From assembly GCA_020809705.1 (NCBI GenBank), contig CP085832.1, positions 682,001 to 746,000 of the forward strand: a DNA stretch of 64,000 nt. Reading direction: 5' to 3'. The notes beneath the pieces were generated by a model that was not told the origin of the DNA, made no database searches, and saw only the letters and a program-made list of their open reading frames with translations. The position numbers and the translations under genes are program-made. This document shows, one piece after another, positions 47,882 through 59,103 of this stretch (positions are counted from its first letter, which is position 1; each line of letters opens with the position of its first letter). The stretch comes from Calonectria ilicicola. Taxonomy: Eukaryota > Ascomycota > Sordariomycetes > Hypocreales > Nectriaceae.

Positions 47882-49907
47882 TTATTTAACCTTCTCATCC
47901 GTCTCTCCAGACACTGTGGTCCTCTCAGTCTCGATAGAGTCACTTTGCTGGGCTTCCTCGCTACCTTGCACGACATTTGGCGCATATGCAATTTTTCCTT
48001 CGCCACGGCGCTGGGGTGGAATCAAGATGTCAAACCATCGAGGAAGTATAAAACCGGCACCAATTAACAAGAGGCAAATGTGGGCAACCCCAAAGCCAAG
48101 AATGTGAAGCGGGTCTTCACGCAACTCGTGAAATGAAGGATACGAGAAACCGAAAATGATGGCAAGAATAGGAGCTGAAATAAAGCGAAGAAGCGGCGCC
48201 CAAATTACGGGGATTCTCCAATTCTTTCCAGCTCCAACAATGACATTGAGATCAAGCCGGAGTTGTTGTCCCTAACTAATATTAGAGTGGCTACTTGGCA
48301 AAGAAAATGGCGAAACTTACAGAGTAAAATGCCAAATACCAGAATCGACTTATGAATGCATTTTTGTTGAAGAATTTTGACGGAGGCAGGGAATCGGGAG
48401 TTTTGCCAATATAGACCGAAACGAGCGTTCCAACGATGAACAGACCAAATCCAACGCCAGCGCCTGCTGGTGGGCTGACTGAATGAGCCACCGCAACTCC
48501 AAATACCATTCCTCCAAAGAATCCAGAGTTGAATGTGAGTAAAGATGGTAGTCCTACCTGGCCAGCCACGTCTCTCCAACGATAAAGCGAGGTTGATGCC
48601 GCACACTCGCAAAAGACGACAAACACTAAGGCAACATCACTGACCCATCGATCAATTCCAGTGAGGAGAGCATACCCAAACTCAGTGCAATACGGCAACG
48701 AAAAGAGGAAGGAAATGATAACAAGAACCGTAACTACCCACTCACGACGCAGTCTGACTCCCGAATCCATGACCAACGTCACGACGGCATCCAACATGGC
48801 AAACGCAGAGCTGTACCCGAGAACCATGAGGGTAAAAAAGAGAGCAAAGGCCCAAAAGTTGGCCCCGGGCATCTCAGTGATAGCAGTTGGAAGCGTTAAG
48901 AATCCGATCGTAAAAGCCCCGATTCGCTCACCATCAACGGGTGTCATACCCATGTAACCAATGACGCCGAATGCTGCAAACGCGGCGAATCCCTCAAACA
49001 TGACGTTGCTGGCGACGACAAGGATGGAATCCATGACGGCGTTGGAGTGCTTCTTATTGTAAGAAGCATAGGAACTAAAGTAGCCAAAGCCAACTCCTGT
49101 TGAGAAGAAGACCTGACCAGCCGCGGTCTGCCAAATGTCGCCTTTTGCAAGTTTGTCACCGTGCCACTCTCCAAAATACAACTTGACACCACGGCCTGCA
49201 TTCTCGAGTGAGAGGGATCTGCCAACCAAAACGACTGTCATGACAATTGGGAGGCCCATGGTAAAGTAGACCACACGGCCAGTTAACCCAACACCCCGGA
49301 AAATGGAAATCCAGACCAAGAACCAGGTAAACGCTGTCCACGCAACCGTCTCCCCGAGGAGCTTGACGCCAGGATACTCAGTATAGTCGATGACAGTTGT
49401 ACTAGTCTTGTTACCAGGGATTGCATCAATATTTGCCACGACATCCTGATAAAAGAACTCTTCGCTCCGTCCTTTCCAGGGCAGCGGGCTCGTAAACGAG
49501 TGGCGAAAATATATCATGATCCAAGACAAGTTGACGACAAAATATGGACCAACAACGAAGCCAATGTACAACAGACTTGACCCTAAGCCTTTTAGACGGT
49601 GATTGACATTGTTGAATGCAACCACTGATCCACCGTGGTAGGCTTGGCCGATGGAAATCTCTAATACTAGACACGGGATAGCGATTAGAAATACGCACAT
49701 TAGGTACGGGATGAACCACTGCAGGCCGTTGTTGTTGTACACCTGGGACGGGTATCGAATGAGGTTACCCATACCCGCGCAGCCTCCCATCGCCGCCAAA
49801 AGGAAGGATGCTCGGGATGGCCACTGGTCACGGCCATCTTCGGACTTTTGCGGCGGCGGCGCGAGCCAGTTGCCGACTTTCTTGAGGGTGCTGAGGGCAG
49901 CGGCCAT
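47882..49907 (-). CDS. Neurotransmitter:sodium symporter (SNF/SLC6) family transporter
   Basis: Exons 49907-48321 and 48271-47882 on the minus strand (658 aa). The ATG at 49907 (MAAALSTLKKVGNWL) lies in good context. TM1 has the family core 'GGCAGMGNLIRYPSQVYNNNG', a variant of the animal and bacterial G-x-GN-x-WRFP motif. Then 'PYLMCVFLIAIPCLVLEISIGQ', 'GQVFFSTGVGFGYFSSYASYNKKHSNAVMDS' (TM6-region motif) and about 12 membrane segments. A charged C-terminal tail of about 60 residues ends '...TDEKVK'. Relatives move amino acids or other small zwitterions with Na+. The single intron (49 nt) joins 'FWYLAFYS' to 'GQQLRLDLN'. Substrate unknown. Confidence 0.9.
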
Positions 49908-51919
49908 GTCCGGTCGCAAATAGCCTGGTGGAATCACGAGAACACCTTGTTAGAGGGTAGAAATACCGCCCTTTCTGAAATATTCTTTGAAGAGACGTGA
50001 GCTCGTGGTCTGCAGGTCCAAACCATGTGTCATTTTTTGAACAATGGGACTTACATGCTGGGTGCGGGTCAACAATATGAACTGATTTAAGTTTCTTCAA
50101 GAATTTCCATGTGCATGGAACCGAAAATCCTAGTGCAGGCGAACCCGGAGATTTTGTTCATATTTTCCTGCCAAGTGAGAACGGACATGCTGCCCATTTT
50201 ATTCATTGATTTGCACTCGGCAGCTCCTCGTGCAGAGCCAAGCAGCAAACACTCCACGGGGCGATCCAGTGTTGGATGCTTTGGGAACATGATCGACTTG
50301 AACAACTCTGGGCGTCATCCTCGAGCTGCTTGGCAATGCCTGTGGTTCGTATGATGCAGACCCACGAGCTCCCACGGGATCCGCTGCCAAGATGCTGGGC
50401 ACCTTGGCAGTCGACGAGGGTGGCCAAAGCCAACAATTCAGAGCCGCGAAAGGCGGCAGCCATTGCCAAGTAGCGGCATAAAAAAACGCCCAGATTTTTT
50501 TTTATAAAAACAATTGATCAGTCCCAATACAATCGGGATGATCATCCTTTGCTAAATGTGAGTCTTCAAGAAGGAAGTAAGTATAATAAATGGGTGCCTC
50601 CTATCCTCGGCCCCTTCAATGCGGGGCAGTCGAATCAGCATGATCCGGTTGCTCACTAATGATAATAAAACACGCTTGTAGTAGAGACCAGGCCTCAGAG
50701 GAGGCGCCAGGAAATTGACAGTATTCCTGGCGGCTTTCGCGCCATATACAAGGGGCTCAATTGCCTAGGATAAAGTCACTCTTACATGCGGTCTAACCCT
50801 AGCATCACCATCAATCCCTGGTGTGGACGTAAGCGAAGCCAAGGAAGTGATCCTACGCGGCGCTACATTGATCCGCATACTACCAAGATGATACGGCAAG
50901 TTTTAGCCTGACGTTTCAATCGGGTAGGGTTGGTGCATGGTGGACATGTCATCTTGCATATGAACGGTTTGCGGAGAGCAAGCCATGAGAGACATGGCAG
51001 GACGGCCATTGGGCAATGTTACCTACTTGTATAAAGAGAAAGGTATTGGGGGGATTGATGTACAAGGCTTAAATTTTGAAATAGATTGAAGCATCGCTGC
51101 ACCGCTAAGCATTTTTTAGTACATGAAGATTTTCACCAAAGTCCTGGAATATTTACATGTTTATCCTGTCAAAATAGCTAATAATCAACACGTTAATAGT
51201 TTGTTGTTTTCTCACTCAGATTAAAACGCTTCTTACGCCACAATGCTATGTCATTTCTCAGTTTGCATTGTCACCGACTGACAGATCTTAAAACACGCAA
51301 TGCTCTTGTACCAAGCCGTATAATGTACAAGTATCCACCCAGGACCTATAGGAAGTCTCATATATTTTTGTCGGTTGATCCAGACCTGTCTCATCGCGGT
51401 TATTTAACCGGCCACTAGTATCTATCGATTGCTTCAGAACCCACAAAATACTACAAATTACAGGTCTTATCAGCCATTCCAACATGTCAAAGTTTATTCC
51501 TGGCCTACATCGGACGAGTTTTACATCCCGTGTTTGTGATGAGTTGGCAAAACTGCATTCCATAACTTGGCGTGACTCCACTCGTTGGTAATTCATTTTT
51601 GCAATGTTTTGGTCATTTCTATTTCCTTTTTAGATGCACGCTTCGTCAAGGCCGGCCGTATCAAATTCGGTTGCCAGTCGACGGCACCGTTAAAAGCAAC
51701 CAGTAATATTTCTCATAATATTTCATATTCGTGATGTGAAACCTCACTGTTGTCACACTCAACACACGTCTTTGCTCAATAACCTCCGAAAGTCAAAGCG
51801 ACACAACGAGGTCTAATCGCGGGTCTCGACAACTGAAGAGGATCTGGTCTCAGCCTACTCCATCCTCATAAAGTATCCTCTCACCGAATCATATCATGAA
51901 AATTTGCTTCTTTTCAGCA

Positions 51920-52085
51920 TATTCAACAGTATCTCCGCGGCCGCGGAGCGGAACCGCAACCGCTCTCTGGTAACGCAGGGGGCCGGTCTGCATGTCCAAG
52001 ACTTTACGTGGCACCGAGTGAATCAGTATGAGCAAATCTCAGCCTCCCTTTGGGACAAAACAAATATGGATATGTTACAGGCTCA
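51920..52085 (+). pseudogene. Possible gene fragment of unknown family
   Basis: After a good acceptor (cttttcag, ending near 51919), the frame reads 'IFNSISAAAERNRNRSLVTQ' and continues 'GAGLHVQDFTWHRVNQYEQISASLWDKT'. Its composition looks like real protein, unlike the surrounding frames. It has no partner exon I can find and soon runs into low-complexity sequence. Family not recognised. Confidence 0.25.
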
Positions 52086-55052
52086 CAGTTGCGCTCAATA
52101 CGGAACGCCAGAAACTTGGCAACCGCGGTCCGGTCCGATTGTGTTTTTTTTTTTTCCTTTTAGAACACCGCAAGTCTCAAGAAACAGCATGAACCAAGTG
52201 TCTCCATAAATAATGTCATGTTTCAGGCGAGGCTCGTGGCAATATGTCCGGGATTGTATCCATCTTTCCACATGGAGTAAACAGTGTAGATCCGGTGGGA
52301 TGGTTAACGCTATCAGACGTCCTCGTGGGAACCCGGATTTTTCTGCAGATCGTCCCATCTAACGAAGAAAATCATCGAAAATAAATCTCAGATGAGTGGG
52401 GTAAAGTCTCGACTATTGCTTGTGTCATGGCAATTCGATTTCCCGCACCAGTTTGCTGTGACCTCATTGGAAGCTAGGTGTCTTGTCTTGGCGGAGGCTG
52501 AGCGCCTCAGACATTCAGAGGTCCGTTCATCGTTGCGGGTATGTCGTTGATAGCACCATGGCGTTCTCGAGTGTAGATACCGCAGACCCATGGCTGGCGA
52601 GGAACGTCCGTTGCGCGCCAATGGGTGCGATTGTGGCGTCTCGGAGACGCCGTTAGGTGAATCCCGAATCATGGAACATGCGTTGATCAACATGGGCATC
52701 CTGGTGGTTGCGTAAAGTACCTGCATAGAGGCTGTCACTGAAACATCCGTGACACTTGCTAACGAGCCAAGAGCCACACAAGGCGCTGAATGGCCGTGAC
52801 GGCACAGTAACGTACTCCCCTCCCTGCATGGCTTTTCCAATAGCCTCGTCAAAGCACACCGACTTCTGTCGTCCACGACTCGGCTTTAATTGGCCAATAC
52901 ACCCACGCCATGAGGTCTTCGGATTCAATTAGCACGATTCATTCGGGGGCCTCCCCGCCTCGGTCTTGTCGGTGCGTATTCGCTGACCGTTGATCGAAAT
53001 CAGGGTGGCTTCAGATAGCGGGCCCACAGGATGCTGCTCCTTGACGGCGGTTGGACGAGAACCATGCAAGTCGAAGCATATCTCATGCATTATTTTCTTC
53101 TTTTCCTTGGAAATCAAGGCTGTCCTTGCAGTTCTCGTCGTTCTATTGGCCGCAGGCTCTGAGTGACTGATTCAAAGTGATTTGCAAATCTTCCCGTTTT
53201 GACATGTGCCAATGCGTGTAGGGTAACACATGAAACTTTTTGGAGGAAGCCACTGAACGCCCTCTTCACGACACCCGTGGTCTACACTCATGAGACTTGT
53301 CACAATAAAAAGAAATATCGTCCGAGGAAACTAGGAGTGGTACAAAGCACAATAGGATCGGCAATCTTATTTTCTCGTGCCTGGATGGTTGGTTGCCATT
53401 GTTGCTAAAAACTGTTAGGGCAAGGAATTGAGACCCCAGCCAATGTGTTTCCCAGCACAGTTGCAACCGGGACCTTTTCTGTCCGGTGTACATGCATGGG
53501 CTAATTTTTTTTTTGATTGCCAAAGCTGAACCAACAGACGAAAAGATGACCTGGTCTTAGCCAAGGCCAGACAGAAAGAGAGAAACCCCGGTCACGATTG
53601 TGTGCCGCGTCCCGAGTTTCTGGACGAGGTGTTGTATTTCGACCCAACCAACAAACACTCCCAATCCCAGCACCAGCCAACCAACAACCCAGCAGCGGTC
53701 ACCGAGGGGAGGCAAATGGTGCGAGAAGCTTCATCATTGCTCCTCTTAATGTTGCATCCCTAAGATTTGACCCGCGCAGAGCATCATCTCGATGCATCCC
53801 GTGACGTTAGCCTCCTGCGCCCCTAGGCCGTCGTCAGCCGCACCCGTCCATCCCTCCATTCTCACCACTGGCTCTGCCTTCATCGTCCTAATCGAATCGG
53901 CGCACATGGTGACAATCAGAGCTGCTCCATAAATCTCCATATTTAGACTAGCATCGTCTTCCGCGGCCGAGCCTAGCCTAAACTGCGACCTGATGGGCCC
54001 TGTAGCATATCACATCGCATCGCGGGAGGGGAGCAGAGCCCCGACTAACACCGGGTAACAGTCGCTACTCGCAATCAACGAATCCCTCTTGGGCAGGTCA
54101 GGACGAAAGGAACCGATGTAACCGGTGCAAGGCTGCCGGGGAGATGCTGTCTGCATCCGCCTGCGCATCCATCGAAGCTGATTCACCGTGGGAGGCCAAG
54201 GTCAGCTCTCTATCACCCCCTCCTCCCCTCCCCACCAGCTGTCCCTCCTTGTATCTAGACTTAGCTATATCCCCAAGGTCCCTTGTGTTTGCTCCCAAGT
54301 CTTGGATCCATAATCCCCCGGTCCGGTCCCATGTCTCGTGCCATGTCTCGTCTTGCTCCCCCATTTTACGACCAGCGCGGATCTACGCCATGTTCTATTC
54401 TCGAGTCTCACCCCCGGCCAGGACGGAGCCCCTCTCTTCTGTTGGACCTCAACGCATCCCGTCGTCGACGCAGCAAGCCCAATCCGTGCGAGCAATCCTG
54501 AACCGGTCCGTTTTGTGCCACCCCTTCGCTCATGGGAGCCTGCATCTGATTCCGGCCGTTGGATCCTCATTGGGCCCTCGTCCCGTAGTCCGAGTCGCTG
54601 CGGCGGCCCGGCTTTGACGGGTTGCGGCATTCCGCACGCTGCGCTGACCGGAAGACACGTTGCGAACAAGTCGTTCCGTTCCCTTGCTTCGCTCTGCTCT
54701 CATATTCCTCCTCGCATCTGCTCTCTGTAGCTGTGTGCGAGCTCTTCAAATCGTCTCCGAGACCTGGCCAACGTCTTTTGTCTGGAACATTTTGGCTGAT
54801 GGGCTTGCCGTTTAAGGCGCAAGCGCCCGTTTTACTCGCGTGAAGTTCCTCGTCCCGCGCGTTATCGTTTGTCATATCTGGAACATTTAACTCTCCAACG
54901 CCAAGTTCCGAGGTGTGGCGTGACAGAATCATCTTGTCCCACCAAGCAGACCTAGCCGATAGTCAGTGCACGGCAACATTGACCGTCACAAGAAGCCCGT
55001 ACCCGATTGTTGATCGGGAGAGGTTGTGTGGCGGCAGCAGCAGGATTGGGGG

Positions 55053-55061
55053 TATTTAAAT
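55053..55061 (+). promoter_or_regulatory. Candidate TATA box of the amidase gene
   Basis: TATTTAAAT lies inside a GGGG...CCCC frame, 120 nt upstream of the ATG at 55181. Confidence 0.5.
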
Positions 55062-55180
55062 CCCCTCGACGACTCTCTCTCAGGATTACTTTCTACTCAT
55101 CAGCATCGCTCGCTTGAACATTGAAAACTACAGCAGCAAAAAGAACCCGAACACACTACCATCTCAGAACATCCTTCCTC

Positions 55181-56699
55181 ATGCCTTCCGAAATCAAGCA
55201 CCCTTGGCAGCTCAGTGCCACTGAGGCCTTGGCCCAGATCCAGGCCGATGAGCTCACAGTCCAGGCTTATGCCACTTCACTGCTTGGACGTATCAGACAG
55301 CGCAACGACGCTGTGAGGGCCTGGGCCTTTCTTGATACAGATCTCATCATTGAGCAGGCCAAGGAGCTTGATAGCATTCCCCGAGAGCTGCGAGGGCCCC
55401 TCCACGGACTTCCCATTGCTATCAAGGATGTGATTTATACCAAAGGTAATGTCTGATAGCTCCCATTTCAAAAAAGCTGGACCTAACCACCAGGCATCCA
55501 GATATGCCAACTCAGCACAACTCACCCTTGTACGAGGGCAGCTTCCCCAAAGTAGACGCTGCCTCTGTTCGAATCCTCCGCCAAGCCGGAGCCCTTATTT
55601 TTGGTGAGCTGTTGTGCTCCCGTCGTGGTTTTGGACGTTGTCGTCTAATCTGCTTTTAGGCAAGACCACCACTACTGAATTTGCAGCTATCCACACCGGG
55701 CCCAAGACCCGGAACCCGCACGACCCAGGCCGGACCCCCGGAGGCTCCTCGGCCGGCTCCGGCGCCGCAGTCGGCGACTTTCAGGCCCCAATTGCGCTCG
55801 GCACTCAAACGGGCGGCTCCACCATTCGCCCTGCGTCCTTCAACGGTATTTACGGCTTCAAGCCCACGTGGAATGCTATTTCCCGCGAGGGCCAGAAGAT
55901 TTATGCGCTAATCTTGGACACACTGGGCATCTACGCCCGGTGCGTCGATGATCTCATCTTGCTCGCTGATGTCTTCGACCTCGAGGACGACGTGGAGGAC
56001 CTGACTCCCTTCAACGGCGTCGCAGGCGCTCGCTTTGCCATCTGCAAGACTAGCGTCTGGGACCATGCAGGCAAGGGAACACAGTTGGCCTTGGCCAAAG
56101 CCGCCTCCCTGCTTAGAGCCCACGGCGCTATTGTCGAGGAGCTCGAGCTCGACTCGGAGTTTGCTCGCTTGGACGAGTGGCACCGCATTGTGCTACACAC
56201 CGAGGGCCGCGCTGCCTTCCTGCCCGAGTACCGAGTTGACAAGAGCAAGATCCACGACGTCCTTGTCGAGCATGTTGAGAACGCAGACCACTACAGCCGC
56301 AAGAAGCAGCTGGCGGCCTTTGACGGCATCGCGGCGCTACGACCCCGCATGGATGACATCGCCGGCCGGTACGCGGCCATCATTACGCCAAGCGTGCCAG
56401 ACGAGGCGCCGCTGGGCCTCCAGAGCACAGGCAGCCATGTGTTCTGTAGCATGTGGACGGTAAGCAGAATCGTACCATTCCCCCCAGGTGTCGTGGGACT
56501 ATGAGCTAACAGAAGGCGGGCATAGGCTTTGCACAACCCCGTCATCAACGTGCCAGGGTTCAAGGGGTCGAATGGCATGCCCATTGGTGTCTCGCTCGTT
56601 GCCCCCCGCTATCGCGACCGCCACCTGCTCAAGGTCGGCAAGGCTGTCGGTGAGATTTTTGAAGCCGAGGGCGGGTGGAAGCGACAGATTTCCTTTTGA
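55181..56699 (+). CDS. Amidase-signature family hydrolase
   Basis: Exons 55181-55445, 55502-55603, 55660-56459 and 56526-56699 (446 aa). An amidase-signature enzyme that hydrolyses a carboxamide. The Ser-cisSer-Lys triad is visible: Lys82 in 'GLPIAIKDV', the cis-Ser in 'GGSSAGSGAAV' (152-153) and nucleophile Ser176 in 'LGTQTGGSTIRPASFNG'. The second acceptor was set at 55501 so that exon 2 reads 'DMPTQHNSPLYEGSFPKVDAASVRILRQAGALI', which fits the family; the nearer cag at 55493 gives a poor frame. The length is near the usual 450-550. GatA of the mitochondrial tRNA amidotransferase also belongs here, but the sequence looks more like a stand-alone fungal amidase. No targeting signal seen. It converges with CDS1. 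Confidence 0.88.
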
Positions 56700-57439
56700 G
56701 TTGGGGTGAGACACCGTGCGAGACACGCACGCAAGCATTCGGGGCGGCGGGCATCAGTGGAATTAGGCAGTAATGCATTTGTAAATGGCAGCCAGAGTGG
56801 CATAGATAGACATGAGTAATGGGACAGTCTTCATTGACAACATTTGATTCACAATGGATGGTACTTCCCCTCGCAAGTTTGTGTGTTGTGTTACATTTCT
56901 CTATTCGCATACATAATAAATGGGTTGGCTGAGACGGGAAGCCGTGTGACGATGTGAAACAGCCATGCAGCTCGAGAATGAGACACATGGTTGCATCGCT
57001 GGAATGGAGGAGAGGTTGGGTACCAATTGCACACCAATAGATATAGTAAATATAGATAGAAAGCCGAGAGAGGATTCCATGGCCGGATGAGTCCCCCTCG
57101 CGTCTTTATTTTTAGTTTTTTCCCTTTAGGACGGATGACCTCTACTCCATGGTCAAGTCATCCGACCATCCGCACCCGCCCGACATGAAAATTCCCTCCT
57201 GGTGCTTGATAAAAAAATGTCGTTGCACTCGGCGAACATGGGATATGCTTCGCCATGCATTGCGCTCCATCCATCTTGTTGAAGCTCGATATGACCTTGA
57301 CCATTAAAATCTCCGGGCTGACCGGGATTGAAGAGAAACAACGCAAACGCCAAGGTCGCGAGAAAAGTCGGAATACTTGTTGCCCAGTCATTTATTAACA
57401 AAAAATGTAAAAAAACTACCGAGTATCTGTGGAAAGATT
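56700..57439. other. Convergent intergenic region (amidase / CDS1)
   Basis: 740 nt of 3' flanks. No supported gene. Confidence 0.5.
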
Positions 57440-59103
57440 TCACCGCCTCAAAGGAGCAAAGTTCTCCAAACATTGAACAAACTATTAATCGTTAGCTGCT
57501 ATTGCTTATACACCCCACCAACAATCACTTACGTTCTCGGGCACAATGCCCTGGTTGCTTAGGTAGTGACCCATGCTCTTGACAAGCTCAACCTGCTCCT
57601 CAGGGCTCAAGCTAGTGATGGCGGTTTCAAGGACAGTGCCGACATTGACCTTGTGAAGAGCAATGAATGTGTGGTAGTACATGTAAGCGAAGAATCCCAT
57701 GATGAACTGGCAATCCATACGGTCGGTGATGCCACCGTGACCAGGAATAGAGTCACCGAAATCCTTGATCTTGAAAGTACGCTTGAGACCAGAGGCGAAG
57801 AAACCACCGAAGGGAGCGATAAGGGAGGCAAAAGTGGCGAGGTTGAGGGCGTGGAGCTGCATGGGGGCGAGGGTGACAGAGAAGTTGGTCTTCTGGGGAA
57901 GGAAGAAGAACTCGGGGAGTTCATAAGTCTTGGGGAGGAAAGCAGGGTTAGGGTCACACTGGAGACCAGTGAAGATGTTGGCACCAAGGTCCTGGAACCG
58001 GTTAGTAGCTAAAACTTGAGGGACAGGTGTAGTGAGTCCTTACGTTGACAGGGCAGATAAAGTACTTGGATCGCCCCATGATGTTGACCAGAAGAACGCC
58101 AAAAACGATGGTCATGATCCAAGCGCCAACGAAACCCTCGACTGTCTTCTTGGGCGAGAGCTTGATAAGCTGGGTGCGACCGAAAGCAATACCGCAGATG
58201 TAGGCGAAAATGTCATTGGTGATGACGAGGGCTGCAGGGAGGAAGAACCAAATCATGCCCTCAAAGACGTTGTTCATGATGAAGTGAGCCTGGACAACAA
58301 TGAGGTAGAGAGCCATGTGAGTCCAGGCAAAGTTTGTGAACTGGAACTTGTAGTTGCCGGCCTGAAGGGAAGTGACAAAGAAGACAAAACCTGCAAAGTG
58401 GGTTAGTGCCTGGAGATGGTGACGCCATCCAGATAATACATACCAAAGACATAGAGAATAAAGCTAATGAAGCGATGGTGAGTAGCCAAAGGTAAAAGAA
58501 CCTTGTCGACAAGGACAATGTGCTTGAAGTAGTAAATGACAGTCTCGCCGTAGAGGAAATACATGGTGGTCGCAAGCCAGTACCAGTTGAGGCTCTTGGT
58601 TGATCGCAGGGAGCGGGCGCGGCTGGGGACGTTGGCGATAGCAATGACCTCCTTGAAAGAAATGATTTGGACGGCAGTGATGATGCAGATAATGTAGATG
58701 TGGCCCATGAAGAGAGCTGAGAAGAACAAGCCGAACATGACAAAGGTCCAAAAAGTGCGGGTGATGAAGTTGGCCTTCTTCTTCTCGTACTCGGCAGTCT
58801 TCTCCTCGGCAGTGGGGGGTTTCTGTTGGTGGGCACGGCCCTTGGTCAGCTCGATCCCTTGAAGGAGGGGCAAATTGAGGGGACTCGGAGTGGTGATGTC
58901 GGGGCTTGGTGTTGAAAATGACATGCCACTGATTGGGCACATACCTCGTTGACAGTCGCAAGCTGGGCCTGGGAATGGCCCTTGCCTTTAGTGGGCGACT
59001 GTCCATCCTCGCTCATGTCGCTGAAGCTCGACCGTCGCCCATCGGATCCGTTGGCATTGCCATTGCGGTTGGGGAACCTAACCCCTCTCTTTGACCGGGC
59101 CAT
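57440..59103 (-). CDS. CDS1: Phosphatidate cytidylyltransferase (CDP-diacylglycerol synthase)
   Basis: Exons on the minus strand: 59103-58945, 58822-58444, 58390-58044, 57991-57533 and 57481-57440 (461 aa). It makes CDP-diacylglycerol from phosphatidic acid and CTP, the precursor of phosphatidylinositol, phosphatidylserine and cardiolipin, in the ER membrane. The PROSITE-type signature is complete at about 362-388: 'SGLKRTFKIKD' then 'IPGHGGITDRMD', with the metal-binding Asp residues. A soluble Ser/Lys-rich N-terminus precedes about eight membrane segments ('ANFITRTFWTFVMFGLFF', 'FLPAALVITNDIFAYICGIAFG'). Length equals yeast Cds1 (457 aa). The first intron (122 nt) is longer than the others and has an alternative acceptor at 58841; I preferred the CAG at 58823 because a ctgac branch site lies 24 nt before it. 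The last exon has only 14 codons. Confidence 0.92.

Larger units (their letters stand above)
49908..55180. other. Gene-free region between the SLC6-type transporter and the amidase
   Basis: 5.3 kb with no supported gene. Frames are short, stop-rich and without domains. One segment, 51930-52080, keeps a protein-like open stretch after a consensus acceptor, listed separately. The region may be ordinary intergenic DNA or decayed genes or repeats; I cannot tell from reading alone. Confidence 0.5.

Noticed and set aside
52388..52876. 162-codon minus-strand frame
   Set aside because: Composition unlike a folded protein, no motif, no splice context.
54144..54617. 157-codon plus-strand frame upstream of the amidase
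   Set aside because: Ser/Pro-rich low-complexity reading of promoter DNA. The amidase start and TATA element lie clearly downstream.
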